A stretch of 64,000 nt of DNA from PHAA01 sp034927445 (GTDB lineage Bacteria > Bacillota > Syntrophomonadia > Syntrophomonadales > Syntrophomonadaceae). Position 1 is the first letter of the stretch; the number at the start of each line of letters is the position of its first letter. Below, in pieces: positions 33,802 to 42,063 of the stretch. The stretch is taken from positions 1 to 64,000 of the forward strand of contig JAYFPZ010000009.1 in assembly GCA_034927445.1 (NCBI GenBank), written 5' to 3'. The position numbers were made by a program, and so were the translations under genes. Below the pieces are notes generated by a model. It was given only the letters and a program-made list of their open reading frames with translations. It ran no database searches and was not told where the DNA came from.

Positions 33802-34665
33802 CTAAGCAACATCTTCTCGCCAAAACGTAACGCGTTTCTCCAAACGAACCAGCAAATAATTAATAATAGACCCTAATACCGCCATGACAAGAATACCTCC
33901 AAACATCAATGGTATTACATATCTACCCTGATAATAAAAAATCATAAAGCCGAGCCCTTTATTGGCGCCAATCATTTCAGCAGCTACCAGTATCAATAGA
34001 GCAGTAGACGCACTGAGCCTTAATCCTGTTACTATCGAAGGTAAAGCTACAGGAAAAACAACTTTTAAAAATAATGTACGTTTTGACGCTCCCATAGACC
34101 GAGCTTGTTTAACCAATTGGGGGTCAACATTTTTCACGCCGCTTATTGTATTAAGCAACGTAGGCCATATGGTCCCCCATACAATAATAGCTACTTTGGC
34201 CACCTCACCTATTCCAAAAATAAGCATAAATACCGGGTAAAGGGCTAAGGTTGAAGTATTACGTCCTATTTGGAGCAACGGGTCCGCTATGTGTTCGCAC
34301 CGTTTAAACCAACCCATCAAAAAACCCATGGGAATCGAAAACCCTATGGCAATAATGAACCCAATGCAAGAACGAGTGAGGCTAGCAGCTAAATGTTCGA
34401 ACATTTCACCGGTTAAAAATAGCTGCCCGGTTTCCTCAAGTACTCTAATAAAAGGCGGCAATAAGAAAGTGTCAACAAAACCATAACTAGGTAATAATTG
34501 CCATAAAAGGGCGACGGATGTTATCGCTATAGATTTTTCAAATACATCCATGATCTTTTCTTTAGCAGTTTTGTCCCCTCCATTTATTGGCAATAAACTA
34601 ATCTTCGCTATAGATATATCACTTGCTGAAAAATGACTTGCTTCTCTTGAAATAATGAGCTTCAC
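33802..34665 (-). CDS. ABC transporter permease, SsuC/TauC-like (first of two)
   Basis: The open frame begins at GTG 34665 and gives 287 residues. The only good ribosome binding site, AGGAGG, overlaps that GTG, so initiation may occur a few codons further in, perhaps at ATT 34656. The protein has about six transmembrane segments after residue ~45 and the EAA loop DPQLVKQARSMGASKRTLF / KVVFPVALPSIVTGLRL. It is about half identical by eye to the next permease, so the pair may be a tandem duplication or a heterodimer. Upstream lie a dehydratase-gene remnant and a promoter/leader. Confidence 0.83.
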   Translation of the reverse strand: MKLIISREASHFSASDISIAKISLLPINGGDKTAKEKIMDVFEKSIAITSVALLWQLLPSYGFVDTFLLPPFIRVLEETGQLFLTGEMFEHLAASLTRSCIGFIIAIGFSIPMGFLMGWFKRCEHIADPLLQIGRNTSTLALYPVFMLIFGIGEVAKVAIIVWGTIWPTLLNTISGVKNVDPQLVKQARSMGASKRTLFLKVVFPVALPSIVTGLRLSASTALLILVAAEMIGANKGLGFMIFYYQGRYVIPLMFGGILVMAVLGSIINYLLVRLEKRVTFWREDVA

Positions 34666-34725
34666 CTCCTTCTCTTTTTCGAGCCAAAAAAGTATAAAAC
34701 GGTTTAGAATAAGGCTGAAAATTGT

Positions 34726-34964
34726 CTAGGACAGCATTCAAAGAAAGCCCTGATTCGAGTTAAGACCTGCCCTTATGGCGGCCCTAACTGAAAAGCGCCT
34801 TTCAGGTTTATGTTGGGAATATTATGCTAATGGAAATAATTGTGATGCATTTCACATTCTACGCTGTTATATAAACAACCAATATACCCATACAGGATCA
34901 TACCGCAGGCTTTGATCCTTTTTGCTTCCTCACCAATGAATCTACGCATATAGATCTCAACGCC
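34726..34964 (-). pseudogene. Remnant of dehydratase-subunit C-terminus with two in-frame stops
   Basis: The minus strand reads GVEIYMRRFIGEEAKRIKA..GMILYGYIGCLYNSVE (quoted in pieces), a TAG, NIPNINLKGAFQLGPP, a TAA, then GQVLTRIRAF and, after a frameshift, MLS-stop. The intact subunit has GAETYMRQFIDEE, GMILFGIIGCSYNSVE, LPTINLEGAFQIGAP and GQILTRVRAFIEMLS. About 80 codons survive. It lies between the leader element and the first permease gene and is probably transcribed but not translated. Confidence 0.85.
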
Positions 34965-35010
34965 GGAGCACTGTCAACCCCCGGGGCACGGTAAATTACA
35001 TCTTTGTAAT

Positions 35011-35066
35011 TAAAAAACTAGAAGCCTATCTTTCTTAAGCAATAGGACCTCTAGTTTTCTAGTCAG
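35011..35066 (-). promoter_or_regulatory. Leader element with intrinsic terminator before the permease operon (copy 2)
   Basis: On the minus strand CTGACTAGAAAACTAGAGGTC (given in parts: CTGACTAGAAAA, CTAGAGGTC) leads into a hairpin in which AACTAGA pairs with TCTAGTT and CCTAT with ATAGG (35056-35016), followed by T6. It matches copy 1 at 29474-29530. Both are downstream of a similar promoter, suggesting shared transcription attenuation of the transporter parts. Confidence 0.55.
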
Positions 35067-35101
35067 TTTAGATATTTAATTATTCCTATCTGTTTAGTAG
35101 T

Positions 35102-35130
35102 AATTTACTATATAAAATGCTCTCTGTCAA
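35102..35130 (-). promoter_or_regulatory. Sigma-A-type promoter for the permease/reductase operon (copy 2)
   Basis: TTGACA (35130-35125) and TAAATT (35107-35102) are separated by exactly 17 nt on the minus strand. The start region (AGGAATAATTA) and the leader resemble copy 1 at 29.5 kb. Confidence 0.6.
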
Positions 35131-35256
35131 TAGTTTTATTAAATTAATAATCACACCAATAGAATCTTCTTCAGTGAACTTGATCAGAATATATAAAGTA
35201 AAGGCTTTAACCGGTTTGGTCCATTAGAGATTGTTAACTATCATATCAAGCGTTAT

Positions 35257-35895
35257 TTATTCATTAATTAATTCTGCGAAATTCCAGATAAACCGGTCAC
35301 ATATTTGCTGCAGTTGCTCACGTTCGGCCTCTGCTGAAGTATCGTGCACGCCCCAGCCGATGAATTCGGTATTCATCAAGGTTTGCAGAGCGTGGAAGGA
35401 ATCTTCAAAAACCACGCATTCATGCGGCCGACAATCCAAACGGCGGGCCGCTTCCATAAATATGTCCGGAAATTCTTTGCTGCGGCCAACTTCGTCAACC
35501 GTAATTACAAATTCAAAATAGTCCAAAATTCCCAGACGGTCTAGGGCCGCCTTTGCCAATCGTTTATCGGTTGCAGTAGCCACACACATGCGCGTACCCA
35601 TCGCCCGCAATTGTTTCAGATAATCAGTAACGAAAGGCTTGAGTTCAATCGTCGTATAATAATGATGGGCGACGGCATCCATCCAGTATTGCATGAGTTC
35701 TTCAACCGTAGTATTCAAGGCGAATTCATTTACGAAATACTCTGCCGAAATACGAAAGCTCATAGTCTTCAGTTTTTCCCGCAAACCATCAGGCGGGGTT
35801 ATGCCCTGGGCGAACAAATAGTCGGAACCCACGTTTTCCCACACCGGCATCGAATCCAGGAGAGTCCCGTCCAGATCAAAAATAGCTGCTTTCAT
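35257..35895 (-). CDS. HAD-superfamily phosphatase (beta-phosphoglucomutase/phosphoglycolate phosphatase-like)
   Basis: ATG 35895 is used as the start because the HAD motif begins at once (MKAAIFDLDGTLLDSMPVW); the 50 codons upstream in frame have no ribosome binding site. The 212-residue protein has a helical cap domain (~15-80) and motif II in CVATATDKRLAKAAL, motif III Lys in GRSKEFPDIFMEAARRL, and motif IV in CVVFEDSFHALQTL. It dephosphorylates a small phospho-metabolite; the substrate is not identifiable. A fragment of a second, related HAD gene lies at 36,602-36,691. Confidence 0.85.
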   Translation of the reverse strand: MKAAIFDLDGTLLDSMPVWENVGSDYLFAQGITPPDGLREKLKTMSFRISAEYFVNEFALNTTVEELMQYWMDAVAHHYYTTIELKPFVTDYLKQLRAMGTRMCVATATDKRLAKAALDRLGILDYFEFVITVDEVGRSKEFPDIFMEAARRLDCRPHECVVFEDSFHALQTLMNTEFIGWGVHDTSAEAEREQLQQICDRFIWNFAELINE

Positions 35896-36057
35896 AATTT
35901 TTATAAGTCCTTTATCTCTGTATTTCAATGATATTGCAGCTTCGTGCTCATGCAAAAACCTCAATACTGCAATTCTGATGATGATAAATTGATTATACCA
36001 TCCGCGATTATGAATTGAATATCCTTTGCATAACAGTCCTGGCAATCATCTGCACGC

Positions 36058-36096
36058 AAAAAAACAACTTGTTTTCTTCATCCGAAAACAAGTTGT
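36058..36096 (-). terminator. Intrinsic terminator after the cupin gene
   Basis: On the minus strand ACAACTTGTTTTC pairs with GAAAACAAGTTGT around a 7-nt loop, followed by a T6 tract. It lies about 60 nt after the cupin stop. Confidence 0.9.
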
Positions 36097-36155
36097 CCAC
36101 CAATTTAAATAACCATATCGGATTATTAACCTGTTAAATATATAGCATGGGGTTG

Positions 36156-36497
36156 TTAAGGGCTGACAATAGTTGATAACACTTTCAGCGGTTTTACCGC
36201 TTTGAAGGTATGGGGAATATTGGCCGGCGCAACAATTGCTTCACCTTCATTAAGATAATATTCTTCTCCCCAAATGGTTGCTTTCATGGTTCCGTCCATT
36301 ACGTATATCATTTCATCTCCGGTCGACGGTTGGAAGTTTAGCTGCTCATCTTTGTCAACGGCAAATACGCTTATGCTGAGCGGGTCTCCTTGTACCAGCG
36401 TTTGGCCCACCACTTTGCCTTCGTCAAAATCAACTAAAGATTTTAAATCTATAATTTGGGCATACTCAATGTTTTTCCTGAAATACTGCGTGTTCAC
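36156..36497 (-). CDS. Small cupin-domain protein
   Basis: The 113-residue single-domain cupin shows both cupin motifs: motif 1 around STGDEMIYVMDGTMKATIWGE and motif 2 around NEGEAIVAPANIPHTFKAV (His near the end). The expected histidine pair of motif 1 is partly replaced, so metal binding is uncertain. Such proteins act as isomerases, sugar-binding or regulatory domains; nothing here identifies the substrate. Its ATG has AGGAGG about 7 nt upstream (36509-36504), and a strong terminator follows. It is a monocistronic unit. Confidence 0.8.
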   Translation of the reverse strand: MNTQYFRKNIEYAQIIDLKSLVDFDEGKVVGQTLVQGDPLSISVFAVDKDEQLNFQPSTGDEMIYVMDGTMKATIWGEEYYLNEGEAIVAPANIPHTFKAVKPLKVLSTIVSP

Positions 36498-36601
36498 AAA
36501 GAATCCTCCTTTCTATGCTGATTAATTATTACTTTTGTCTTAGTATTCTTATTTCATCATAATAATTTACATTTATTTAAATCCAGTTTTGTAAAATATA
36601 T

Positions 36602-36691
36602 CTCATACACATGCGCGTACCCGTCGTCCGCAGTTGCTGCAGGTAATCACTGACCAAAGGCTTGAGTTCGATGGTCGTATAATAGTGATAC
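36602..36691 (-). pseudogene. Fragment of a second HAD phosphatase gene
   Basis: The minus strand reads YHYYTTIELKPLVSDYLQQ and LRTTGTRMC, nearly the same as HHYYTTIELKPFVTDYLKQLRAMGTRMC in the intact HAD protein at 35.3-35.9 kb. Only 30 codons remain, without start, nucleophile motif or stop. At DNA level it matches 35,586-35,670 closely. Confidence 0.85.
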
Positions 36692-36813
36692 GCAAATGTT
36701 TGGTAAATTTTTGCTTTATTTTTCATAAGAAGCTATATTTAAGATAAAAATATAATAACATATACAATGTGCTGTTAAAGGTGTTTAATAAAGTTAGAAA
36801 GATTTCGAGGTGT

Positions 36814-37572
36814 ATGGAAATGGGCCCAAACGACAGCAAACACATTTATAATTTTTTAGTCTCCGGAGATTCGATATCCAAAGGCGTTATTTTTGATTGC
36901 ATCCAAGGCAAATATGTTGTTTTAGAAGATAATTATATAAACCTTCTACAAAGTAAACTTCGGGGGATAATCCGTAATACTTCCAGATTTGGCAATACAA
37001 TTATTAAAGGATACAATAAGCTCAAAAATGATGTATTAAAGGACAGTCCAGATATCGTTCTAATAGAATATGGAGGAAATGATTGTGATTTTGACTGGGA
37101 TAAAGTAGCCAACAATCCCAATGCAGAACACCAACCCAAAACGGATTTTAGCGTATTTGAAAATAAGCTTAAAGAAGCTGTCAATTTTCTCAAAAACAAT
37201 AAAATAATCCCGGTATTATTGACTCTTCCGCCACTTAATGCTGATAATTATTTGAAGTGGATCAGTAATAACGATCCTTCTATAGAAAAAAATATTCTGG
37301 AATATATCGGGAGTGTTACCAAAATTTACTGGTGGCAAGAGAAATACAGTTCTGCCGTAGTAAAAATTGCCGAAGAGACCAATTCAAAATGGATAGACAT
37401 AAGAGGGGCATTCCTCCAATATCCTGATTTCACTAAATTCCTCTGTTTAGATGGTATACATCCCAACCAGCTCGGGCATAAGATTATAGCCAACAAAATA
37501 ATCAATTTTATTAAATCAGATTATTCTTTCTTGTTAAACGGCAATGCCAATGTGAATTTCAACCTGGACTAA
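36814..37572 (+). CDS. SGNH/GDSL-type hydrolase
   Basis: The protein has 252 residues from ATG 36814; ATG 36820 is as likely given a GAGGTG just upstream. The frame is open to GTG 36769 with no ribosome binding site. SGNH blocks are visible: block I FLVSGDSISKGV with nucleophile Ser, block III IEYGGNDCDFDWD with Gly/Asn, and block V LDGIHPNQLGHKI with the catalytic Asp and His. It has no signal peptide, so it acts in the cytoplasm as an esterase or lipase of unknown substrate. Base composition is AT-richer than most neighbours. Confidence 0.82.
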   Translation: MEMGPNDSKHIYNFLVSGDSISKGVIFDCIQGKYVVLEDNYINLLQSKLRGIIRNTSRFGNTIIKGYNKLKNDVLKDSPDIVLIEYGGNDCDFDWDKVANNPNAEHQPKTDFSVFENKLKEAVNFLKNNKIIPVLLTLPPLNADNYLKWISNNDPSIEKNILEYIGSVTKIYWWQEKYSSAVVKIAEETNSKWIDIRGAFLQYPDFTKFLCLDGIHPNQLGHKIIANKIINFIKSDYSFLLNGNANVNFNLD

Positions 37573-37702
37573 ACCGAAAATACCTCGTATTATATCTGCG
37601 CTCACTTCATATCCATAAGTCCTTGCGACTTGGATTTTTCTTTATAATTTCACCAATGATTCCACTGCAAAAAGTATATTTTTATGTTATGGCGTAGAAA
37701 AG

Positions 37703-39787
37703 TTATTTTTCATCTTTAGATTTATTTTTCGCAAGAGCCGCCTTAAGGAGCTCGCCCAGGTTGGTGCCGATATCTTCCTTATCACTGTACTGATTGATTA
37801 ACTTTTGATTAATCTGACTGGCTCTTTTGGAATTGCCCAGCCCTATATGCTGATTTTCCTTTTCCGGCTGCCGGTGCCCACAGTTGCGGTCAGGACAAAC
37901 CAGCATCCTGCCCCGCTTGCCTTTAACTATAAGCATATATTTGCCGCAGGCCGGGCACTTGGTTTTACTGATATTGGTGGCCTTATATTCAGCCTCATCG
38001 GTCTGAATGGTCTGCACCATTTCCCGTGTGCTCTGACGGATGCCGGCGATAAATTGCTCCTTGTTCCCCGCTCCCTTGGCTATGTCCGTCAATTTCTGTT
38101 CCCACTGGGCGGTCAGTTCAGGCGACCTCAGCGCTTCCGGGACCAAGGGAATCAGCTGAATCCCCTTGGACGTAGGAACGAGTTCTTTGCCGTTGCGTTC
38201 AACGTAGAAGGTATTAATCAGCTTCTCGATGATCTCGGCTCTGGTGGCAGGTGTACCCAGCCCGCTGCCTTTCATGGCTTCGCGCAGTTCCTCATCGGCG
38301 ATAAATTTCCCCGGGCTTTCCATCGCCGTCAAAAGGGTCGCTTCCGTATATCTGGCCGGGGGCTTGGTTTTGGCTTTATTCGCTTTAATACTTACAACCT
38401 GCTTTTGACTCCCTTTTTGCTGCTGGGTTAAATTTTGCTCAGGCAGTACCTCCGCTTGAATTTCTTCCCTTTCTGCGGTGCTGGTGGTCACCCTCCGCCA
38501 ACCGGGATCTTTCACCACCTTGCCCCGGGAATGGAAATTTTCACCGTTTACTACCGTCGTTATCGTCGTCTGGTCATAAAGGTAAGGAGGATATAAAACA
38601 GCGATAAATCGTTTCGCGATCAGATCATAAAGTTTTTTCTCATCAATGCTCAGGTTGGCTAGTTTTAAAGGCTGCTCCGTGGGAATGATGGCATGGTGGT
38701 CGGTAACTTTACTATCATCAACGAACCGTTTGCCCGGTTGAATTTTTTGACCGAGCAGCGGTCTGATGTAATCCGCATAGGGCCCCGCCTGCATGGCCTG
38801 TAATCTGGCCGGCAGAGTCGGCACGATATCCCTGGTAATGTAGCGGGAATCGGTGCGCGGATAGGTTACCACTTTATGTTCTTGGTACAAGTCCTGTAAA
38901 ACCGCCAGGGTTTTTTGAGCCGAAAAATTAAGGCGTCGATTGGCATCCCGCTGCAATTCAGTCAGATCATAAGCCAACGGAGGCATTTCTTTCTTTGCTT
39001 CCCGGCGTATGTCCGCAATGATACCGGGATGACCTTGCAGCTTGGCTATGATGGCTTGGGCCCGGTCGTGGTCAAATATACGGCCCTGTCCCTTATTATC
39101 CCGCCAGTCGCCATAATAATCGCCAAAATCAGCCCGGATCGTCCAATAGTCTACCGGTTTAAATTCTTTTATTTCCCTCTCTCTATTTACGATCATGGCC
39201 AAAGTTGGAGTCTGTACCCGGCCGGCGTTAAACTGGGCATTGTATTTACAGGTTAAAGAGCGGGTCACGTTTAATCCAATTAACCAGTCCGCTTCGGCCC
39301 GGCATACGGCCGCATGGTACAGATTATTATAGGCACTCCCTGCTTTCAAATGGGCAAAGCCATCGCGGATCGCAGCATCGGTTTGGGACGAAATCCAAAG
39401 GCGTTTGAACGGTTTGCGCCAGTTGGCCTTATCCATTATCCACCGGGCAACCAGTTCCCCCTCCCGGCCGGAATCTGTAGCGATAACCATTTCCTTAATA
39501 TCCCCGCGCTGCATTAAACTCTTGACTACCTGGTACTGGTGAGAAGTCTGCTTAATGACTTTTAATTTCATCTTATCCGGCAGCATAGGGAGATCTTCCA
39601 TGCGCCAAAGCTTTAACTTCTGGTCGTAATCATCGGGTTCGGCCAGAGTAACCAGGTGCCCCAAGGCCCAGGTTACGACATACTTTGGTCCTTCTATAAA
39701 CCCTTTATTCTTATTATTGCAGTTCAGGACCCGGGCAATCTCCCGGGCTACGCTGGGTTTTTCAGCTAAGACGAGGGTCCGCTCCAT
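37703..39787 (-). CDS. topB: DNA topoisomerase III (type IA), with C-terminal zinc finger
   Basis: The 694-residue enzyme starts with the Toprim domain (LVLAEKPSVAREIARVLN; ATDSGREGELVARWIMD with acidic residues). The catalytic Tyr lies in KVVTYPRTDSRYIT. It has the decatenation-type core and a C-terminal four-Cys zinc ribbon, CPACGKYMLIVKGKRGRMLVC (quoted in part) with PDRNC. It relaxes and decatenates DNA. The second topoisomerase III gene at 43.5 kb lacks the zinc ribbon. Transcribed alone on the minus strand. Confidence 0.93.
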   Translation of the reverse strand: MERTLVLAEKPSVAREIARVLNCNNKNKGFIEGPKYVVTWALGHLVTLAEPDDYDQKLKLWRMEDLPMLPDKMKLKVIKQTSHQYQVVKSLMQRGDIKEMVIATDSGREGELVARWIMDKANWRKPFKRLWISSQTDAAIRDGFAHLKAGSAYNNLYHAAVCRAEADWLIGLNVTRSLTCKYNAQFNAGRVQTPTLAMIVNREREIKEFKPVDYWTIRADFGDYYGDWRDNKGQGRIFDHDRAQAIIAKLQGHPGIIADIRREAKKEMPPLAYDLTELQRDANRRLNFSAQKTLAVLQDLYQEHKVVTYPRTDSRYITRDIVPTLPARLQAMQAGPYADYIRPLLGQKIQPGKRFVDDSKVTDHHAIIPTEQPLKLANLSIDEKKLYDLIAKRFIAVLYPPYLYDQTTITTVVNGENFHSRGKVVKDPGWRRVTTSTAEREEIQAEVLPEQNLTQQQKGSQKQVVSIKANKAKTKPPARYTEATLLTAMESPGKFIADEELREAMKGSGLGTPATRAEIIEKLINTFYVERNGKELVPTSKGIQLIPLVPEALRSPELTAQWEQKLTDIAKGAGNKEQFIAGIRQSTREMVQTIQTDEAEYKATNISKTKCPACGKYMLIVKGKRGRMLVCPDRNCGHRQPEKENQHIGLGNSKRASQINQKLINQYSDKEDIGTNLGELLKAALAKNKSKDEK

Positions 39788-39956
39788 ATTATTGAATACT
39801 CCTTTTTATTTAATCTCATTTAGAGATATTTATAAGCTTCCCCGTATACAAAGAAGCCGGCTTTAACTGGGTCCATCTGCACTCACAGACCGTTACTTGA
39901 CAGCAAAATTTTCTGAAAGATAATTGCTGCAACATCAATCGTTATGGATCAGAAAG

Positions 39957-40709
39957 TTATTTTTTATTCTTAACATATTTATGAGTTACATTTGGATTAC
40001 TGGTTTTTCTCGATTGGATTTCAAATTGAGTTAATGACGAAATAAGTTGGGTTAGCTTCGAGTAGCCATAATTCCTGGTATCAAAATCCGGGTAGCGCTT
40101 GTTAAGTCGTGATCCAACCTCGCCTAAATGTGCCCAGCCATCCTCGTCAGATGATTCCGTAATTATAATTTTTATAGATTTTATCAAATCTTTTTTACTG
40201 GTCATGCCTTCTTTGTGCACCTCTTGCTTTTCTATCTTTTCATTGGCATTGGTCATATAATCATCTTCAGGAATTGTGGCTAAAACTTCAAGATATTTAA
40301 ACTTTTCACAGGCTGCAATAAATGGTGCAGGCGTTTTCTTTTCACCCATGCCAATAACAAACATTCCCGCCTCTCTCAGACGGGCAGCAAGCTTGGTAAA
40401 ATCACTATCACTGGACACAATACAAAAACCATCCACATTTTTCGAATAGAGTATATCCATGGCATCAATTATCAAAGCGGCATCTGTAGAATTTTTGCCG
40501 GTTGTATAGCTGTATTGCTGAATGGGGTTAATAGAATAGTCCAACAGCACTGTTTTCCATGATCCCAGTTGCGGTTTGGTCCAATCTCCATAAATCCTTT
40601 TATATGTGGGGGTTCCATGATTGGAAATTTCATCCATAATATATTTGATATATTTCTCTGATACATTATCAGCATCAATTAAAACTGCGATTTTCCTATC
40701 ATTTTCCAT
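39957..40709 (-). CDS. NYN-domain (PIN-like) RNase with C-terminal OST-HTH/LOTUS domain
   Basis: The 250-residue protein begins with a NYN domain: IAVLIDADNVS, RIYGDW, STDAALIIDAMDILY and FCIVSSDSDFTKLAARLREAG, with four acidic residues placed as in metal-dependent PIN/NYN ribonucleases. Residues ~170-245 are a LOTUS/OST-HTH domain (GWAHLGEVGSRLNKRYPDFDTRNYGYSKLTQLI, quoted in part), a winged-helix fold that binds RNA. This architecture is widespread in bacteria; it is presumed to cleave or regulate RNA, possibly in stress or phage defence. Confidence 0.87.
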   Translation of the reverse strand: MENDRKIAVLIDADNVSEKYIKYIMDEISNHGTPTYKRIYGDWTKPQLGSWKTVLLDYSINPIQQYSYTTGKNSTDAALIIDAMDILYSKNVDGFCIVSSDSDFTKLAARLREAGMFVIGMGEKKTPAPFIAACEKFKYLEVLATIPEDDYMTNANEKIEKQEVHKEGMTSKKDLIKSIKIIITESSDEDGWAHLGEVGSRLNKRYPDFDTRNYGYSKLTQLISSLTQFEIQSRKTSNPNVTHKYVKNKK

Positions 40710-40897
40710 ACGTTATCTCCTTTTAAATATAGTTTTATCAGGATACTTCCCTTCATTTCCATTATTCGCCATTGCATTCGGTACCTCCTGCCGTTTGTGA
40801 TAATACCATAAATTATTGCTAGTCCAAAAGCAACTGGCTGGCGGTTAATTGAAGGAGCAATGTGTCTATATACATATCGAATGGAACTATTAGTTTC

Positions 40898-41983
40898 TCA
40901 TCCCAATTCTGCCAGAGCGAAAAAGAACTTAAGTGCAGCCGGGATGATTTCGTCATTGAACGTGTAATTTTCCGTGTGCAGCTGGGACCAGTTTACGCCA
41001 GCACCGATTCCCGCCATAACCGCCGGGGCACCGGAGCCGTAATACCCGAAGTCCTCCGACCAGCGGAAAGGTTCCGGAATCTCGGCACAATTAAGCCCGG
41101 CTTTACGGCAAGTTTGCTCCACCCGCTCCAGGGCGGCATTGTCGTTGACAGTGGCCGGAAATATATCACAGAAGGAGTAGGTCATCTCTACCCCATCCCG
41201 TTCAGCTTCCATACCGGCAGTTTCCACAATAGCTGAGATCAGCCGGTTCAGATCATCATCATGCCAGGCGCGCAAAGTCAGCCAGACTTCAGCCTTTCTG
41301 GCAGCGGAGCCGAAAGCCCGGGTCCCTATTTCAGCACCGATCACGGTACCCATGGTCATACCTTTGAAACGGCTCTGATCGGTAAGATCAGGCAGAGCGG
41401 ATATGCAACGGGCGGCGGCAAGACCGGGGTTATGTCCGTTTTCAGGATGGGCGGCGTGTGAAGGCACGCCGGCAAAAGATAGAATCATCCCCCGGGAAGC
41501 ACAGGCAAAGGTGCCGGGGCGCAATAGAACGGTGCCGGCATCATATTCGGGAATGTTGTGGAAGGCATAGATGCGGCTGACCCGGTATTTCTTCAGAGCC
41601 TGGCAGCATACTTTACCGCCTTCGCCGGTCTCTTCGGCATGCTGAAAGATGAGTACGACGTTGCGGCCGAGTTTCTTGTTTTCAAGCAGCAGGCCCAAGC
41701 CCGCCAATATCGCGCTGTGTCCGTCGTGGCCGCAGAGGTGGGCAGCCCCCTCTCCATACGGCAGTGCGTCCATATCGGCCCGGAAGGCTATGGTTTCCGC
41801 TGCCTCCTGTTCTTCATGAAGCGCACAGAACCATGGGCCCTCGTCCTGAATGTTTAAGGAGGTATTGGCCCGCAGGAATTCCATCAGGTGCTGTTTGGTT
41901 CTTGTTTCTTCACCCGAAATTTCTGCCAAGTCATGTAATTCACGCCGGAGATTTCGAATAATGTTAATCATTTCTGGTTCCAT
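40898..41983 (-). CDS. M20 family amidohydrolase/peptidase (HipO/AbgB-like)
   Basis: The 361-residue protein has M20 motifs: AFRADMDALPYGEG, HLCGHDGHSAILAGLG with metal ligands, and FQHAEETGEGG with the catalytic Glu pair. FHNIPEYDAGTV and the lid-domain SHAAHPENGHNPG also fit. The last metal His is in QLHTENYTFNDE. It hydrolyses N-acyl amino acids or small peptides in the cytoplasm; exact substrate unknown. It lies 80 nt downstream of purB on the same strand but with no functional link evident. Confidence 0.9.
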   Translation of the reverse strand: MEPEMINIIRNLRRELHDLAEISGEETRTKQHLMEFLRANTSLNIQDEGPWFCALHEEQEAAETIAFRADMDALPYGEGAAHLCGHDGHSAILAGLGLLLENKKLGRNVVLIFQHAEETGEGGKVCCQALKKYRVSRIYAFHNIPEYDAGTVLLRPGTFACASRGMILSFAGVPSHAAHPENGHNPGLAAARCISALPDLTDQSRFKGMTMGTVIGAEIGTRAFGSAARKAEVWLTLRAWHDDDLNRLISAIVETAGMEAERDGVEMTYSFCDIFPATVNDNAALERVEQTCRKAGLNCAEIPEPFRWSEDFGYYGSGAPAVMAGIGAGVNWSQLHTENYTFNDEIIPAALKFFFALAELG

Positions 41984-42063
41984 GTAAAAACCTCTAAATA
42001 ATAATATAGGGTATCGGCTTAGATGAACTAAATCAATAAATAATCACTAGGTTCTGCGACACT

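Noticed and set aside
37805..38431. 208-codon plus ORF antisense to topB
   Set aside because: It is the shadow of the conserved topoisomerase frame and has no ribosome binding site or domain.
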